Below, one piece after another: positions 30,129 through 42,492 of a stretch of DNA of 64,000 nt. The position numbers were made by a program, and so were the translations under genes. Under the pieces are notes generated by a model. The model made no database searches. It saw only the letters and a program-made list of their open reading frames with translations, and had not been told where the DNA came from. Positions within the stretch are counted from its first letter, which is position 1, and the number at the start of each line of letters is the position of its first letter. The stretch is from Actinostola sp. cb2023. Taxonomy: Eukaryota > Cnidaria > Anthozoa > Actiniaria > Actinostolidae. The stretch spans positions 1 through 64,000 of the forward strand of contig JAUJYZ010000634.1 in NCBI GenBank assembly GCA_033675265.1, read 5' to 3'.

Positions 30129-31446
30129 ATATGCCTGAGTACTTCTAATCAGTAGCACAGCACCGGCAAGTCAGTTCTTGCCAGACTATGAGCTGAAATG
30201 TTAACACAGCCAGCGTTCAGTCTCAAAAGACTGAGAAACTATACAACATACATTCAAATATATCAAATTAACGGAATATGAGTGAATGAATGGATCGGAT
30301 AATAATATTCAATCTGGAATTTTCAGTGCTGTATGTGACATGTATTTCTGTTCGTTTCGTTTTCAAAGTGGGCCGGGAGCGCGTTGCGTGACGGAACTAA
30401 AGACGGATGCGAAGGAGTTTCAGATGATGGTGTCCGTATTATAAACCGACCGGGTTCAACTTTTTAAATCTATTAATTTCCTTGTTACATTTACTATGTA
30501 TTCGTTTGGTGATAGTCTGGGGATGCCTCGTAAAATAACAGATATCACTAGCGTTGACTTAATACTTGTACCCCCTTGTACCTGTATCTCAGTTCCAGTA
30601 AGATAAATATAGGTTACTTTCTGGATCCATCACATCCCCACAAACTTCCCGTCTGACTGTATTTTACAGTAGTGCTATATAAAGTAATTGTGTAGTGTAT
30701 CTATGATCATGATGACTATGATCTCGATTTTGTAAAAACGGCATGTACAATATTTTGTACAAACACAGATAATTATACAAAGAGGAGAACAATATACTGT
30801 ATAGATATGAAGATTTATTTATAAATATAATGCGTAATATTATTCATACCATAATGATCCGAATAAGCGCCTTTTTTTCCCCCCGAGGGAACGTCAAGGG
30901 GGGACGCTTATTAGGGAGGGGGTGCTTATTTAATTATATTGGAAAATACCAAAATCTGAATCGATATAACACAACTTTATTGACGAAAACTGACAGGGAC
31001 AGTAACAAGGATGGAAAAGGCGAAAAAACGTACATTCATGGAGTAGGAACATAATTTATTGTGATTACCACCTTAAATTGCTCAGTGGTCAATTAATGTC
31101 AGGGGAGAGGGCGCGTATTCGGGACTGAGGGGGCGCTAATTTCAAAAATAGAGGTCGAGGGGTGCTTATTCGTAATTACGGGACGATTATTATAATTATT
31201 ACGGTAATAATGAACACTTTGTCCATGCCATTGGGGGGCACCGCATCATCTGGTTCAAGTGTAATGTAATATTTGCACGCTACAATAAATTTATGTTTTA
31301 TTATATATGTTTATATACAGTCTGTACAATGTATTATAATAGCTATAGATGCAAATTAATTGCTTACTGATCAAAGTTACTGATCAAACCGTAGTACTAG
31401 CGAGCTCCATGTACATTACTGCTTACACTTTGGAACTGATGATTGT
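30129..31446. other. Gene-free region with G-rich AATAAGCG repeats
   Basis: No gene seen. 30,855-31,180 has repeated GGGGGTGCTTATT/AATAAGCGCC motifs with G runs; 30,379-30,420 is a half copy of the hairpin family at 11,842. Confidence 0.5.
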
Positions 31447-31455
31447 ACCATCAGT

Positions 31456-32390
31456 GGTAATGAAAGTGGGTGAATTGGCCAGGACTTAATCAAATGATTA
31501 AAGCACTCAGGCACTGCATGGTAATGAAAGTGGGTGAATTGGCCAGGACTTAATCACTGAATGATTAAAGCACTCAGGCACTGAATGGTAATGAAAGTGG
31601 GTGAATTGGCCAGGACTTAATCACTGAATGATTAAAGCACTCAGGCACTGAATGGTAATGAAAGTGGGTGAATTGGCCAGGACTTAATCACTGAATGATT
31701 AAAGCACTCAGGCACTGAATGGTAATGAAAGTGGGTGAATTGGCCAGGACTTAATCACTGAATGATTAAAGCACTCAGGCACTGCATGGTATAATTAATG
31801 AAAGTGGGGTGAATTGGCCAGGACTTAATCACTGAATGATTAAAGCACTCAGGCACTGCATGGTGATGAAAGTGGGTGAATTGGCCAGGACTTAATCACT
31901 GAATGATTAAAGCACTCAGGCACTGCATGGTATAATGAAAGTGGATGAATTGGCCAGGACTTAATCACTGAATGATCAAAGCACTCAGGCACTGAATGGT
32001 AATGAAAGTGGATGAATTGGCCAGGACTTAATCACTGAATGATTAAAGCACTCGGGCACTGAATGGTAATGAAAGTGGATGAATTGGCCAGGACTTAATC
32101 ACTGAATGATTAAAGCACTCGGGCACTGAATGGTAATGAAAGTGGATGAATTGGCCAGGACTTAATCACTGAATGATTAAAGCACTCAGGCACTGAATGG
32201 TAATGAAAGTGGATGAATTGGCCAGGACTTAATCACTGAATGATTAAAGCACTCGGGCACTGAATGGTAATGAAAGTGGATGAATTGGCCAGGACTTAAT
32301 CACTGAATGATTTTAAAAAGCACTCAGGCACTGCATGGTATAATGAAACGGTGGGTGAATTGGCCAGGACTTAAATGAAGTAAGCTTAAT
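31456..32390 (+). repeat. 67-bp satellite, about 14 copies
   Basis: Unit GGTAATGAAAGTGGGTGAAT-TGGCCAGGACTTAATCACTG-AATGATTAAAGCACTCAGGC-ACTGAAT. Starts at 31,456, 31,520, 31,587, 31,654 and onward; a shift from GTGGGTG to GTGGATG units half way suggests local homogenisation. Confidence 0.95.
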
Positions 32391-33840
32391 TATATTATTG
32401 TGTGATGATGAGATGATTCCACAAATAACAAAATAATATACATTGACTCTATTTACAGTGCACTAGCATTAACTCTCTTTTTGTGCGGCCTTTGATATGG
32501 ATTCTGTTTCCTGGAGTCGTCATGTTTTACGTATAGAGCGTACAGTATACCACAGAACCTAAACTCGAGCCACGAGATTGACGTTGGCGCAGTTACGTTG
32601 GCGGGAAATCCCCAAGATTGAGAAGATAGATCCAACCAGACCTATAATGGTGTCCATAATATCTTCAAGTTTGAGACCAGTGGTGGCTTGTTTAGTATTG
32701 AGCTAGGCGATGATTCCAAACGGAGAAACGACTAAGACCATAGCTTTCTCGTTCAACAATCCGGCCATTTCTGGAAGAAAGCACCATTGTTGTCTGTACG
32801 CTGGCAATTGTGATGGTAATTTCGACAGCAGTGTATTCTTCCAAAATACCGATACTCGATCATCTAGTTTTGTTCCACAGATCCTGAATTTATCATATAC
32901 CACTTTCTGCTAGAGTTGATCAAACATTTCCTGTATTGCCAACATATTTACGGCTGTAAGTAGACGGCACACGACCGGCGACAGCAACGCAACGAAGAGA
33001 AATGGACTTTGGATTTACCGTATTTGGACTTACAATAGCCTTCGTTGTTAGCGGTCTGCGGAAAAACGTCAAATAGCTCCTCCTCGAAATGTTCCAGATC
33101 GATCATTTTACGCAATTCAGCCTTTATGTAAACATAAATAAACTATCTATCTGTTGACATGTACAGCAGCACTTACAAGTGTTGATATGTAGGAAACCGC
33201 AAGTAAAAGGATTAAAACACCACATCATAGCAACAGGGAAGTCCCGCTGTTCGGAAAATATCGTTCACTGCGGCTCGTTATGGTTTGGACAAGTAGTAAA
33301 TTAACTGCAGACATTCAAAATCTGCAAAAATTGCAAAGAAATGTATGGTTACAGGGGGAGTAAACATACATTTCTTTGTAATTGTTGAGATGTTTGGAAA
33401 GCTGTTACTCGTTCAATATCTAACTAAACCTATCGAAACTTTGTAAACTTACTTCATTTTTTAATTAGATTAATTCTAAAAACTCGATCCCAGTCCTCCA
33501 CTCGTTTTTGAAATGGCTAATTTCTTTTTTGAAGAGATCTTGTAAAAAAACTAACGCACAGAACATCATTTCAATACTGTAGCAACACAGAGGTATCTGC
33601 ATGCTTCGTCGGTTCAGAAGAGCCTTCGGTGATTTTGTACACGCATGCATGCGCATTAGAAGCGAATTTCACGTTTGACTGGATCGAAGACGACGAAGCT
33701 TGCGTTTTTAGAGTCGGGCATTCCATAAATAAAAATATTAATTAAAATAAACTCGTTATCAGTCTCCTGCTCGAGTAGACTAATTGATTCGTTTCATCCT
33801 TTTTTCAGTTTTTTGATCAAATCTGTCTTTATACTGACAT
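32391..33840. other. Gene-free region
   Basis: No supported gene. Short ORFs on both strands at 32,703-32,913 overlap each other in antisense and have no known motif. 33,575-33,600 repeats TGTAGCAACACAGAGGTATC, also found near 3,190 in the left arm. Confidence 0.5.
33268..33520 (-). repeat. Right copy of a dispersed inverted pair
   Basis: Inverted counterpart of 29,027-29,170 (CTGCGGCTCGTTATG, CAGTCCTCCACTCG, GAAATGGCTAA), with extra sequence between the matching blocks. Confidence 0.55.
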
Positions 33841-34065
33841 CAGGCTATCATTCACCATATAAGGGCACGTTGACCATATAAAGCTCGGAGCATGGTTGAG
33901 CTGGGAACCAATCAAAACGATGGAAATACAATCACGAGGCTGAATATTTTTCATTTATTTTCGCATTGATTGAATCGTAATTTTACAAATCATTATAAAT
34001 ATTAATTCAACGCTTTTTTAATTATTTGCTAAGTATTCAAACTAAACAGAAATGATTATGAATAT

Positions 34066-34974
34066 GTTATTAGTTCATGCAAAGAACAACCAGATCATTT
34101 CACTTGTAAATCAATAAACTTGTTGGACTTATTTAAGAACTTATTGATTTAGTTATGTTATTAGTTCATACAAACAACAATCAGATCATTTCACTTGTAA
34201 ATCAATAAACTTGTTGGACTTATTTAAGAACTTATTTATTTAGTTATGTTATTAGTTCATGCAAACAACAATCAGATCATTTCACTTGTAAATCAATAAA
34301 CTTGTTGGACTTATTTAAAAACTTATTTATTTTGTTATGTTATTAGTTCATGGAAACAACAATCAGATCATTTCACTTGTAAATCAATAAACTTGTTAGA
34401 CTTATTTAAGACCTTATTTATTTAGTTGTGTTATTAGTTCATGCAAACAACAATCAGATCATTTCACTTGTAAATCAATAAACTTGTTGGACTTATTTAA
34501 GACCTTATTTATTTAGTTATGTTATTAGTTCATGCAAACAACAATCAGATCATTTCACTTGTAAATCAATAAACTTGTTGGACTTATTTAAGAACTTATT
34601 GATTTAGTTATGTTATTAGTTCATGCAAACAACAATCAGATCATTTCACTTGTAAATCAATAAACTTGTTGGACTTATTTAAGAACTTATTTATTTAGTT
34701 ATGTTATTAGTTCATGCAAACAACAATCAGATCATTTCACTTGTAAATCAATAAACTTGTTGGACTTATTTAAAAACTTATTTATTTTGTTTGTTATTAG
34801 TTCATGGAAACAACAATCAGATCATTTCACTTGTAAATCAATAAACTTGTTAGACTTATTTAAGACCTTATTTATTTAGTTGTGTTATTAGTTCATGCAA
34901 ACAACAATCAGATCATTTCACTTGTAAATCAATAAACTTGTTGGACTTATTTAAGACCTTATTTATTTAGTGTC
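34066..34974 (-). repeat. 91-bp satellite forming the 3' UTR region, copy 1 (~10 units)
   Basis: Plus-strand unit GTTATTAGTTCATGCAAACA-ACAATCAGATCATTTCACTT-GTAAATCAATAAACTTGTTG-GACTTATTTAAGAACTTATT-TATTTAGTTAT. Read with the gene (minus), each unit has CTAAATAAATAAG, which contains AATAAA. The first unit overlaps the stop codon. Confidence 0.95.
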
Positions 34975-37900
34975 TTCGTTTATTTGGCAAAACAAACCGC
35001 CAAGATAGGAAGTCGTTGCATTAGGACAAACTTCACACCCTTTGGTGTACACGGACATCCGGTATTTGTTGTCATAACAACAGCCATCTTGTGACATGAC
35101 CACATTCGACCTCTGAAGCAATTTTGGAACTTGACTTTTCCTCTTTGCATCATATGGAACCTTCAATATGGCTTTGACTCTTAATAGTAGATTGGTGTCT
35201 GGAGTGGGTGCATCATAATTTAGTTCTTTTGAACCTTGATGGATAGTGACCTTAAGACTCCAAGTAGAAAGGACTGTAGAAAGGAGGCTCTCTCCTGGCA
35301 CCCTCCTCGTTTTGTCACACATCTTGGGAATATTGTTACACAGGCTGTAGGGATTGTTGATTTCGGTGGAGCAGCTAGCGTAGCCTTCTTCGTAGACTGT
35401 GCGATAAGTATTTTGCCCTTTTGGAAGTAGATATACTACTCTGGTGTTTGGATTCATTGTTGAAACTGAACTTCCAGCGATAGAAGTCATCGTTACCTGG
35501 GTGGTGGAGTAACCCTGGGCTGATGAATCTTCATATGTTTTGTGGGGAAGAAAGAGTTTTAAACTTTTAATGAAAGGAATTGACCTTTGTCCGGGTAAAA
35601 TCCAGCCATATTCTGTTAGCCAGTTATTATCAACAGGAATTTGGAAAATAACTGTTTCACCTCTTCCTAGTGCTTGCAGGTCAACAACACCGGTATCACC
35701 TTCTGATTGTGCTCTGGTTGGAATATACACATCTCTTTCAATCTCATCAAATGGAGTGTTATCTTGATAGGAAATCAGGGCATCGATATTTTCCTTGCCA
35801 AAGAGACCATTGATTGTTGAGCAAGCCTTAACACGTTTTCCTACATTTTTGTATTCCAGGACGTCACAGTAAACTGAAGAAACCTTCTGAATTTTACTTT
35901 GCATCATGAAGAACCCAGTCATGAATTGGCTTGCTTCTAGAACATCATGTTTGCCCTCGATATTCCTAGCAAATCTTTGTGCCAGATTTCCACGAATAAC
36001 TGCAGCAACGGCGTCGACCAGCTGAAACTGAAATTCATAAAAACTTTGTCTTAGAGTAAAGAATTGTGCAAGAGTTCCTTCTAGTCTTTCACATAGCAAC
36101 TTCCCTCCAGCTATTGGCCGATGCAATGGCACCATATATTCCAACTTCGCCATTAAGCACGTCACATGTTGCGCCTTTGAATGCGGACCACAAAGCGTCG
36201 TTCTTCGCCAATATGGATCTCGCTGTCTTTGGTGTATAGGCTCCGTATTCCTTAATAAATCGGTTAGCTTCCTGTCCAATATCGTTGTCTTGGCCATTCT
36301 TGATTTTTTCAACAACACTCTGCAGTGATGAAATCTGCACTGAATTTCCTCCAAATGCATCCTGTAGCTTTAGCGAATCTCTATACAGATCGTCCTGGGC
36401 AATAAAAAGTGCAGTTCCTTTTACAAGTTTTGATGCGGCATTAGCAACTGTTTGTGCTTGGTTCATAATCGGCGCGACGTCAGGTCCTGCGAAAATGAAC
36501 TTTAAAGGGTTACTATTAGTCGCTATCAACGCTGCAAGTTCTCCTATTTCCTCTGCCAAATTTCCAACCAAAACTATTTCCATCAACGTCATTGCTTCTT
36601 TGATGTCTTGTGTGAGCTTTTTTTCAACAGACGCAAGACTTTTGTTAAATATCTCTAGTGCCCCTTTTATATAGGCTGTATCAGCTGAGGCAATTCCTTG
36701 GTCAAACTTTGCAACACCTTCAAAGAATGTGGAGATTCCTGACACCGAAGCCTGCAAGTTGTCATCAAGTTTATTTATGCTGCCCAATAGTGGTAGATGT
36801 TGTAGATTTTGCTTTTGTAACGTAATCATTTGTGCATAGTCAATTTGAGAGGATTCGCGAAGGTCTTTCACTTTTATATCTGTGTTTTGATTCCGTTGTA
36901 TTTTTTTAATAAGTTTGTACTAGCTGTTTATAAAGATTACCATTCGGGCAGGCTGCAACAAACTTGATTAAATCAAATTGATTATGTGAAATTTCCAAAA
37001 CATCTTCCCTTTCTTCTACCATGGATAATGCGACGTCAAGATTTGTAAATGCAGATCTTAAAAATGCATCTTTGTAAAAGGTCTTCCAGTGATTGGCCGT
37101 TGCAGTCCGGTACGATGGGCGTGATGCGGCATAGGATATCAGGCGATCTGCATCTTCCAAGACTTTATGGAATGTGCCAAGATAATTGTACTCTTCACTT
37201 TGACAGTTTTGAGGACATACTCGTTGGAAGATCATTTCATTGATTTGGAACCAGAAAATGCCAGTCATCATGGGTAGAGCCTTCTTGACATCACATGTAT
37301 TATCTACTGTGCACTCTGATATGGAATGTTCATAGTACGACCTTATCTTCTCTGATTTTCTGTTTTCTTCTGCAATACGTCGTCGTTCCTTTTCTTCAGC
37401 TTGCTTTTTTAGCTTATTCTTTTCCTCAACATTTTCCTCATATATCCGTTCGTGCCACCTATTACTGATTCTCCTCTTGGCGATGGAGTGAATTAACCAT
37501 CTTCGTGAGCCCGCATTCATTTTATTGGCGTACAGCGGTGTTCCAGGTTTTGGGCATGTCTGAATATCATTACAAACCTTTGTTATGGATATTTCTTTCA
37601 AATCATCAAGGCTCTCAGAATAAGAGATATTGGCCACTGCTTGGCAAATATTGGAAAACGGAATCTTATGTGATTTCTTTCCTGGATTATCTAGAAATGG
37701 GCCAACATTTTCAACTATTTTAGAGAAGACTTTCGCCATACGTCGGTTGTTATTCTCTCGTAGCGTATAGCTTTTGATTAGACCGTCTGTATTGCTAGGC
37801 TCGGCTGAAATGACTTGACGAAGTATTTCCAATTCGTTTCTTGATTGAGGAACATCAAATTTGGATTTCATGAATTCATCAGTCTCACGTTGTACATCTT

Positions 37901-38101
37901 TCACGATCTGGATGTACTTTGAAGGCTACTGAGCTCATCGAAAAATTGGCTCTTCGATTTCGCTGATTCGATTTCAGACATCATGGTTTTTTTTGCTTGG
38001 ATCAGCAAGGATAAGGTCGTAGCAAAACTGCTTTCTTGACATTGGGCACCAATGAGCAACATACCAGCGAGCACCAACAAGAACATGTGCTGGCTAACCA
38101 T
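34963..38101 (-). pseudogene. Broken paralogue of the large secreted protein
   Basis: Same protein as the intact gene at 52,696-55,854 but split into four frames: 38,101-37,919, then to about 36,906, then to about 36,110, then to the stop at 34,963. Three indels relative to the intact copy explain this: one base near 37,918, four bases (CTAG) near 36,920 and one base near 36,115. The signal peptide (MVSQHMFLLVLAGMLLIGAQ) and the C-terminal cysteines are kept. The middle charged region differs strongly from the intact copy, with a KKQAEEKERRRIAEENRK stretch, so the two diverged before or apart from the breaks. It may be a recent pseudogene or carry assembly errors. Confidence 0.85.
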
Positions 38102-38200
38102 GATGCTTGCACGTTTTCTACCACACTTCTTTATCCCTAAATTGAATATCCAGAAAGAAATACAGTCAATGTCATTAAGGTTGTCCACCTCGGAAAAGCA

Positions 38201-38325
38201 CATTTACACATTTACACATTTGCACATTTACACATTTACTCATTTACACATTTACACATTTGCACATTTCCTTTTTTCACATTTGCACATTTACACAGTG
38301 GTACATTTACACATTTGCACTTTTT
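38201..38325 (+). repeat. 10-bp-class repeat ACATTTACAC/ACATTTGCAC
   Basis: Degenerate decamer array (CATTTACACATTTGCA) starting about 100 bases upstream of the broken gene's start codon. Absent from the intact paralogue's upstream region. Confidence 0.9.
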
Positions 38326-38853
38326 AAAAGTGCAAATTCCCAGCCTGCTTTTACACACAAAATCACGTGTCTCATCATATATTCGTTTTGGGCAAAGTGG
38401 AACCCATAGTCAATACGATTACCGACATGGCAGCCGGACAAGTACAAATACGTCCTTCTCTAGAAGTGCGCAAATGTGTAAATGGTCATGGCATTGACCG
38501 TCAGTATCAGTCAAGCTTCGTTCACTGTCCGAAACTAAGTTTCTATCCTTTCGTTATATTACCCTATTCAATTAAGGAATGGCCAACGCTTAGCGTTCGT
38601 CCATATCGAGTTATGGAGCACGCGAGAATCTGGGAGAGCACGAGAGAAGCCTAGGAGTTGATCGAGGCGTAGCCGCTTCACGATTAAAATGAAATATAAC
38701 GAATTAACGGTAAAATTTAAAATATAAAGATATTAAATAATAACTTGAAATAATGTATCAGTGTCTCATGTATATGCCTTCTGATATATATATACCTTCG
38801 AAGAAGGTGTTAAAGTTGTATTGTCTTGCTGAACTGAAAGCAAACTGACTCGT
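38326..38853. other. Gene-free interval
   Basis: No gene recognised. It includes a CGAGAATCTGGGAGAGCACG and GAGGCGTAGCCGCTT segment similar in style to repeats near 11,030. Confidence 0.4.
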
Positions 38854-40472
38854 TTAAGGCTTGGGTCTGAAACTTTACAAAATGGCCGCCGCATTTCAAG
38901 AGGGGGTAGTTTAATTATTTCTCTTTGCAATATTTTTTCCATCGCCAACTATTCCGGTCATCTTGAGCCCGCGACGAACAGCGGTCTTCCCCAATCGAAT
39001 AATGACAATCGCGAACAAAAATACAAGGCTTGACTGGGAAGCGAGCAAATTAAGGGAAATAAAAGTGTACGTTATGAAGAAAATTAATTTACCAAGATTG
39101 AATAGCATTCTACTACTCCTTATACTTTCCTCTGGCTAATAAAAATTACGAAAATATAATTTCCTACCATTCCTTTTATTAAAGTCGACCGATATGTATA
39201 TCGTCCATACTGCCTCTGTAAATTTGGATAAAAACATGCGAAAGTGCGAAGTTCCAAGTCTAATTGTGGAAGTACAGATGACTCTATCCAATTTGCTGAA
39301 ATGAGTATATAAAGTAGACATACCTATAAGGTTATTCACGGAAGCATGTCTAGATTGTATATAATTACACCATTTCCTATTGACTTTGAAAATGCTCCAT
39401 TATCACCAAATTAGAACACCAAATGTCCGCTTCCGGTGGGCAAAATATAGTGAAGTTTGAAGTCGAAACTTTACCGAAAATCGTCATGTTTGGTACCCAA
39501 ATGAAGCTCAGTTATCCAGCTTTCATTTGCCGTAAAGATCCATGGGATAGCTGTTAAAGCACAGGGATACCGTCGCAAGTAAGTTAGATTTATCCAAGTC
39601 CGGGCCTGAGGGCGCTTGGGCTCCCTGTGCTATTGATCAAAATCGTCGAACCGAGTTAGTATTTTCGCTTCTAAAATGTTTCTTCGATAATATTGGGCTC
39701 TAAATATACCTAACACATACAGTTTGGTAGTTGTTTGAATGTCCAACGGTGTTTAATTAACTGAAATAGCCTTATTTAACCTGTTTTGGAGCGAATTTTT
39801 ACTGATACGAGTGATCAATCGAAGTCTATGTTCCGAAGGAAAGCCGCTAAGTGAATTTCGGCTCAGGATGACCGGAATAGTTGGCGATGTTAACACTTTG
39901 GCAATCACAATATAGCCACGATGTTCACAATTACACATGATAGTTTCCATGGAAACATGGAATGTGACCTTTGAACTCTAATTTAAATAATTAATATAAA
40001 AGACTCCTGCATCATATTAAAGCTTTTTGCTATGCAGGGAATTGTTGTACAAGTGAATCAGAGTTAGTCCATAGAATATATATATGCAACGAGGGCAATT
40101 GCAAATATTATCGGCACGGCTGATTCAGGCTAAAATGAAATATGATACTCTCAATTTAAGATTGTTTAAGAATATTTTTCTTCACCGCCCTCGTTGGGGT
40201 TATAAGTAATGACTTACCCCCTATCCATATCCATAACAATATCAGACATTTCAAAACACTTTACTATAATGCAGAAGGCTTTTATAAAATTAGAGTTTAA
40301 TTAGAGTTCAAAGGTCACATACCAGGTTTCCATGGAAACTATTATGTAATTTTTGTTAAGGTCGTGACTATATATTATTTGTCAAAGTTTTAAGGTAAAA
40401 TATTACAAATACAAGGAGAAAGACTACCCCCTCATCAAACTGAACGGCAGCCATTTTGAAACCCATGCCTAA
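38854..40472. mobile_element. Inverted-repeat element with a nested element
   Basis: Left end TTAAGGCTTGGGTCTGAAAC and AAATGGCCGCCGCATTTCAA pairs with the right end near 40,420-40,472 (GGCAGCCATTTTGAAACCCA). Inner inverted copies of TTTCCATGGAAAC with TGACCTTTGAACTC lie near 39,945 and 40,290-40,340. The same words occur in 29,465-30,128, so they are one family. Confidence 0.7.
38943..39886. mobile_element. Nested element with CGCCAACTATTCCGGTCATC termini
   Basis: The two ends are inverted copies over about 27 bases. It sits inside the element at 38,854-40,472 and so inserted later. No transposase ORF. Confidence 0.65.
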
Positions 40473-41732
40473 TACACTTGAGTTAGTAATATTTTTATTC
40501 AAATAACCTGAACCCCAAAAATGTCGGTTGGATTTCCAGTAGTTTAGGCTCATTCGACTAATACCTTACTATTTCTTTGGCAACTAACTTCATTGTTTAG
40601 ATCTTTTCAATGATTTTCGATCTTTGGAACTCGTTAGAAATTAGCAGGGGGTGGCAACTGGGAGAGGGTCATAACTTTTTGATTCCCTGAAAAGGGAGTG
40701 TCATGAAAAAATAGGCAGTGAAATTAAAAAGGAAGTATTTCGGTATTTTAGGCCAAACCGAAGGGGAGTGTCAGGAAATTTAATTCCTTTAGCTAGGAGA
40801 GGGTCACAAAATTTTCAACGCTCAACTTAAACTCTTTTACCACCTCCCTCCCCCCCAAGTTAATTTCTGACAAGTCCCTTATCGAGTTTTTATTTAATCT
40901 GTTATCTGGATTTATATATTTATTTTTTAAGATTCCAACAGAAATTACAAATTAAATATCTGTCGAGGAGAACAAGACAGGTGAAAAAAAAACCTATAAG
41001 TGAGTAATACAAAGGAAAAAAAGAGAAAAGAAAATAGTTAAATAATATCTACTGGCTCCTACATTTAGAGCAGCGGCATTTGGTCACCCAAGAACAAGTG
41101 TTTTGGGTTTCAAAGAAGACATAAATTGTTGCCAGTAATGGTGGGCAAGGAGCCGCTTAGAGGACGATGGAGAGGTGCAATGTCTGAGCTCGACTGGAAG
41201 GGCGTTCCAGAGTGGAATTATGCGATTGAAATAAGAGCTGGCAAAAGTTTCAGTTTTGAAGGGTGATATGTTGTAAAAGGGTCCCTTATCTGCTTTTCGT
41301 GTGCGCTTAGATGGTTGGTAGGTTCTAAGGACATTTGTAAGGTCTATATACTAGAAGGTACTGCCACGATCTGAATAAAAAGAATAGTTTCAAAAATGAC
41401 TCACCCGGTAACCAAACTTCACGACTGGTAGCCTTGGGGCAAGTTATGAAGCTACCGACACTGAACCAGAGGGGGAGCCGGAGGGAGAGCAGGAGGGGGA
41501 GCCGATGGCAGAGCCGGAGGGGGAGTCGGCGGAAGAGCCCGAAGGGGAACCTATATAGTCGAGCCTTATTGGTTTTAAGGCCAAAACTAGTCGACTGCTA
41601 TCTGTTTTGCCACAGCAATCGCTCGAAATTTGCTTTGTAAATATATAGCCTATGTTACTATTACACGACCTGACAGCTTTAAAATTATTTTAGAAAAAAA
41701 TGATCATGTGGTCATTCCGTACTAGGAATTTG
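40473..41732. other. Gene-free interval, likely old repeats
   Basis: No gene recognised. 41,060-41,350 (GGAAGGGCGTTCCAGAGTGG) looks like a decayed dispersed repeat. 41,460-41,550 is a short GA-rich repeat (GAGCCGGAGGGGGAG). Confidence 0.4.
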
Positions 41733-41955
41733 GAATACTCCAGTTTCGAGTTGTACTCCTTGACAAAAGACGCGTTTGCTCAGGCTTAGCCTCAATCCAG
41801 AGAATAACCTGTGGAATTAAAAAAGGTTTCTATTGTTGAATGTCAACACTTTTTCGCGTTCTCGTCGGTATTTGTCCATAGTTACACTGAATTAATGCTG
41901 CGTCCTTTGTCAAGGAGTACAGCGGTGCGTAAATAACTCGAAACTGGAGTATTAA
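41733..41955. mobile_element. ~223-bp MITE (GAATACTCCAGTTTCGAGTT)
   Basis: Termini GAATACTCCAGTTTCGAGTT and the inverse AACTCGAAACTGGAGTATT, with inner TACTCCTTGACAAA inverted as well. Confidence 0.75.
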
Positions 41956-42082
41956 TTCATGGGTATTAAATTAACTTATGTAGAAGTAAAATGATGATTC
42001 GATTTTGAACTGAAATAACGATAGCTGATGTGCCATACCCGTATGTTGGTTTGATAAATATGGAGCAATAAATTAAAGCTAC

Positions 42083-42492
42083 GTACACGCAGTCGTATGC
42101 AAAATAGTTGACACAAATAGTTTTTTTTATACCTATATTTCACAAATGTGACGCTGCGCCTGAAATATTTCTCATAGAACTCCCAACCCCCCTCCCCACT
42201 AAACAATCTAAGTATCTATAGCTACAGTCGTTTGCAAAATAGTTGACACAAATAGTTTTTTTTATACCTATATTTCAGAAATGTGACGCTGCGCCTGAAA
42301 TATTGCTAAATCACTACCAAACTCCCCTACCCCCACTTAAACGTACGTTGAGTACTGAACACGACGAAATAGATCGACAACCCTCTCAACCAACCCAATC
42401 TAAAGGGGGGTTGAAAAACCAACATTCGTGCGCTCAAAAAAGTGTCCCAATTTCTTAAAGTTTGTTAGAGTATTTTGCAAATGATTATTGTA
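42083..42492. mobile_element. Tc1-like terminal repeats, partial duplicated element
   Basis: CAGTCGTATGCAAAATAGTTGACAC near 42,090 and CAGTCGTTTGCAAAATAG at 42,225 are direct copies, each followed by TTTTTTTTATACCTATATTT and TGACGCTGCGCCTGAAATAT. An inverted terminus (TTTTGCAAATGATTATTGTA) closes at 42,492. The pattern suits a non-autonomous Tc1-like element with a duplicated left half. Confidence 0.55.

Larger units (their letters stand above)
33845..38110 (-). repeat. Segmental duplication, copy 1 (broken gene + satellite + flank)
   Basis: Direct duplicate of about 51,900-55,860. It includes the downstream flank (TTCACCATATAAGGGCACGT, CATTGATTGAAT), a 91-bp satellite and a large gene. Divergence is highest around the middle of the gene. 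Confidence 0.85.

Noticed and set aside
34066..34974. CRISPR or integron-like array
   Set aside because: 91-bp direct units without variable spacers; a satellite tied to a eukaryotic gene.
35236..36674. Plus-strand ORFs opposite the large secreted protein (also 52,969-54,962)
   Set aside because: Antisense shadows of the conserved minus-strand coding sequence.
41434..41640. Arg/Ser-rich ORF (SR-like)
   Set aside because: Short translation of a GA-rich repeat without flanking gene structure.
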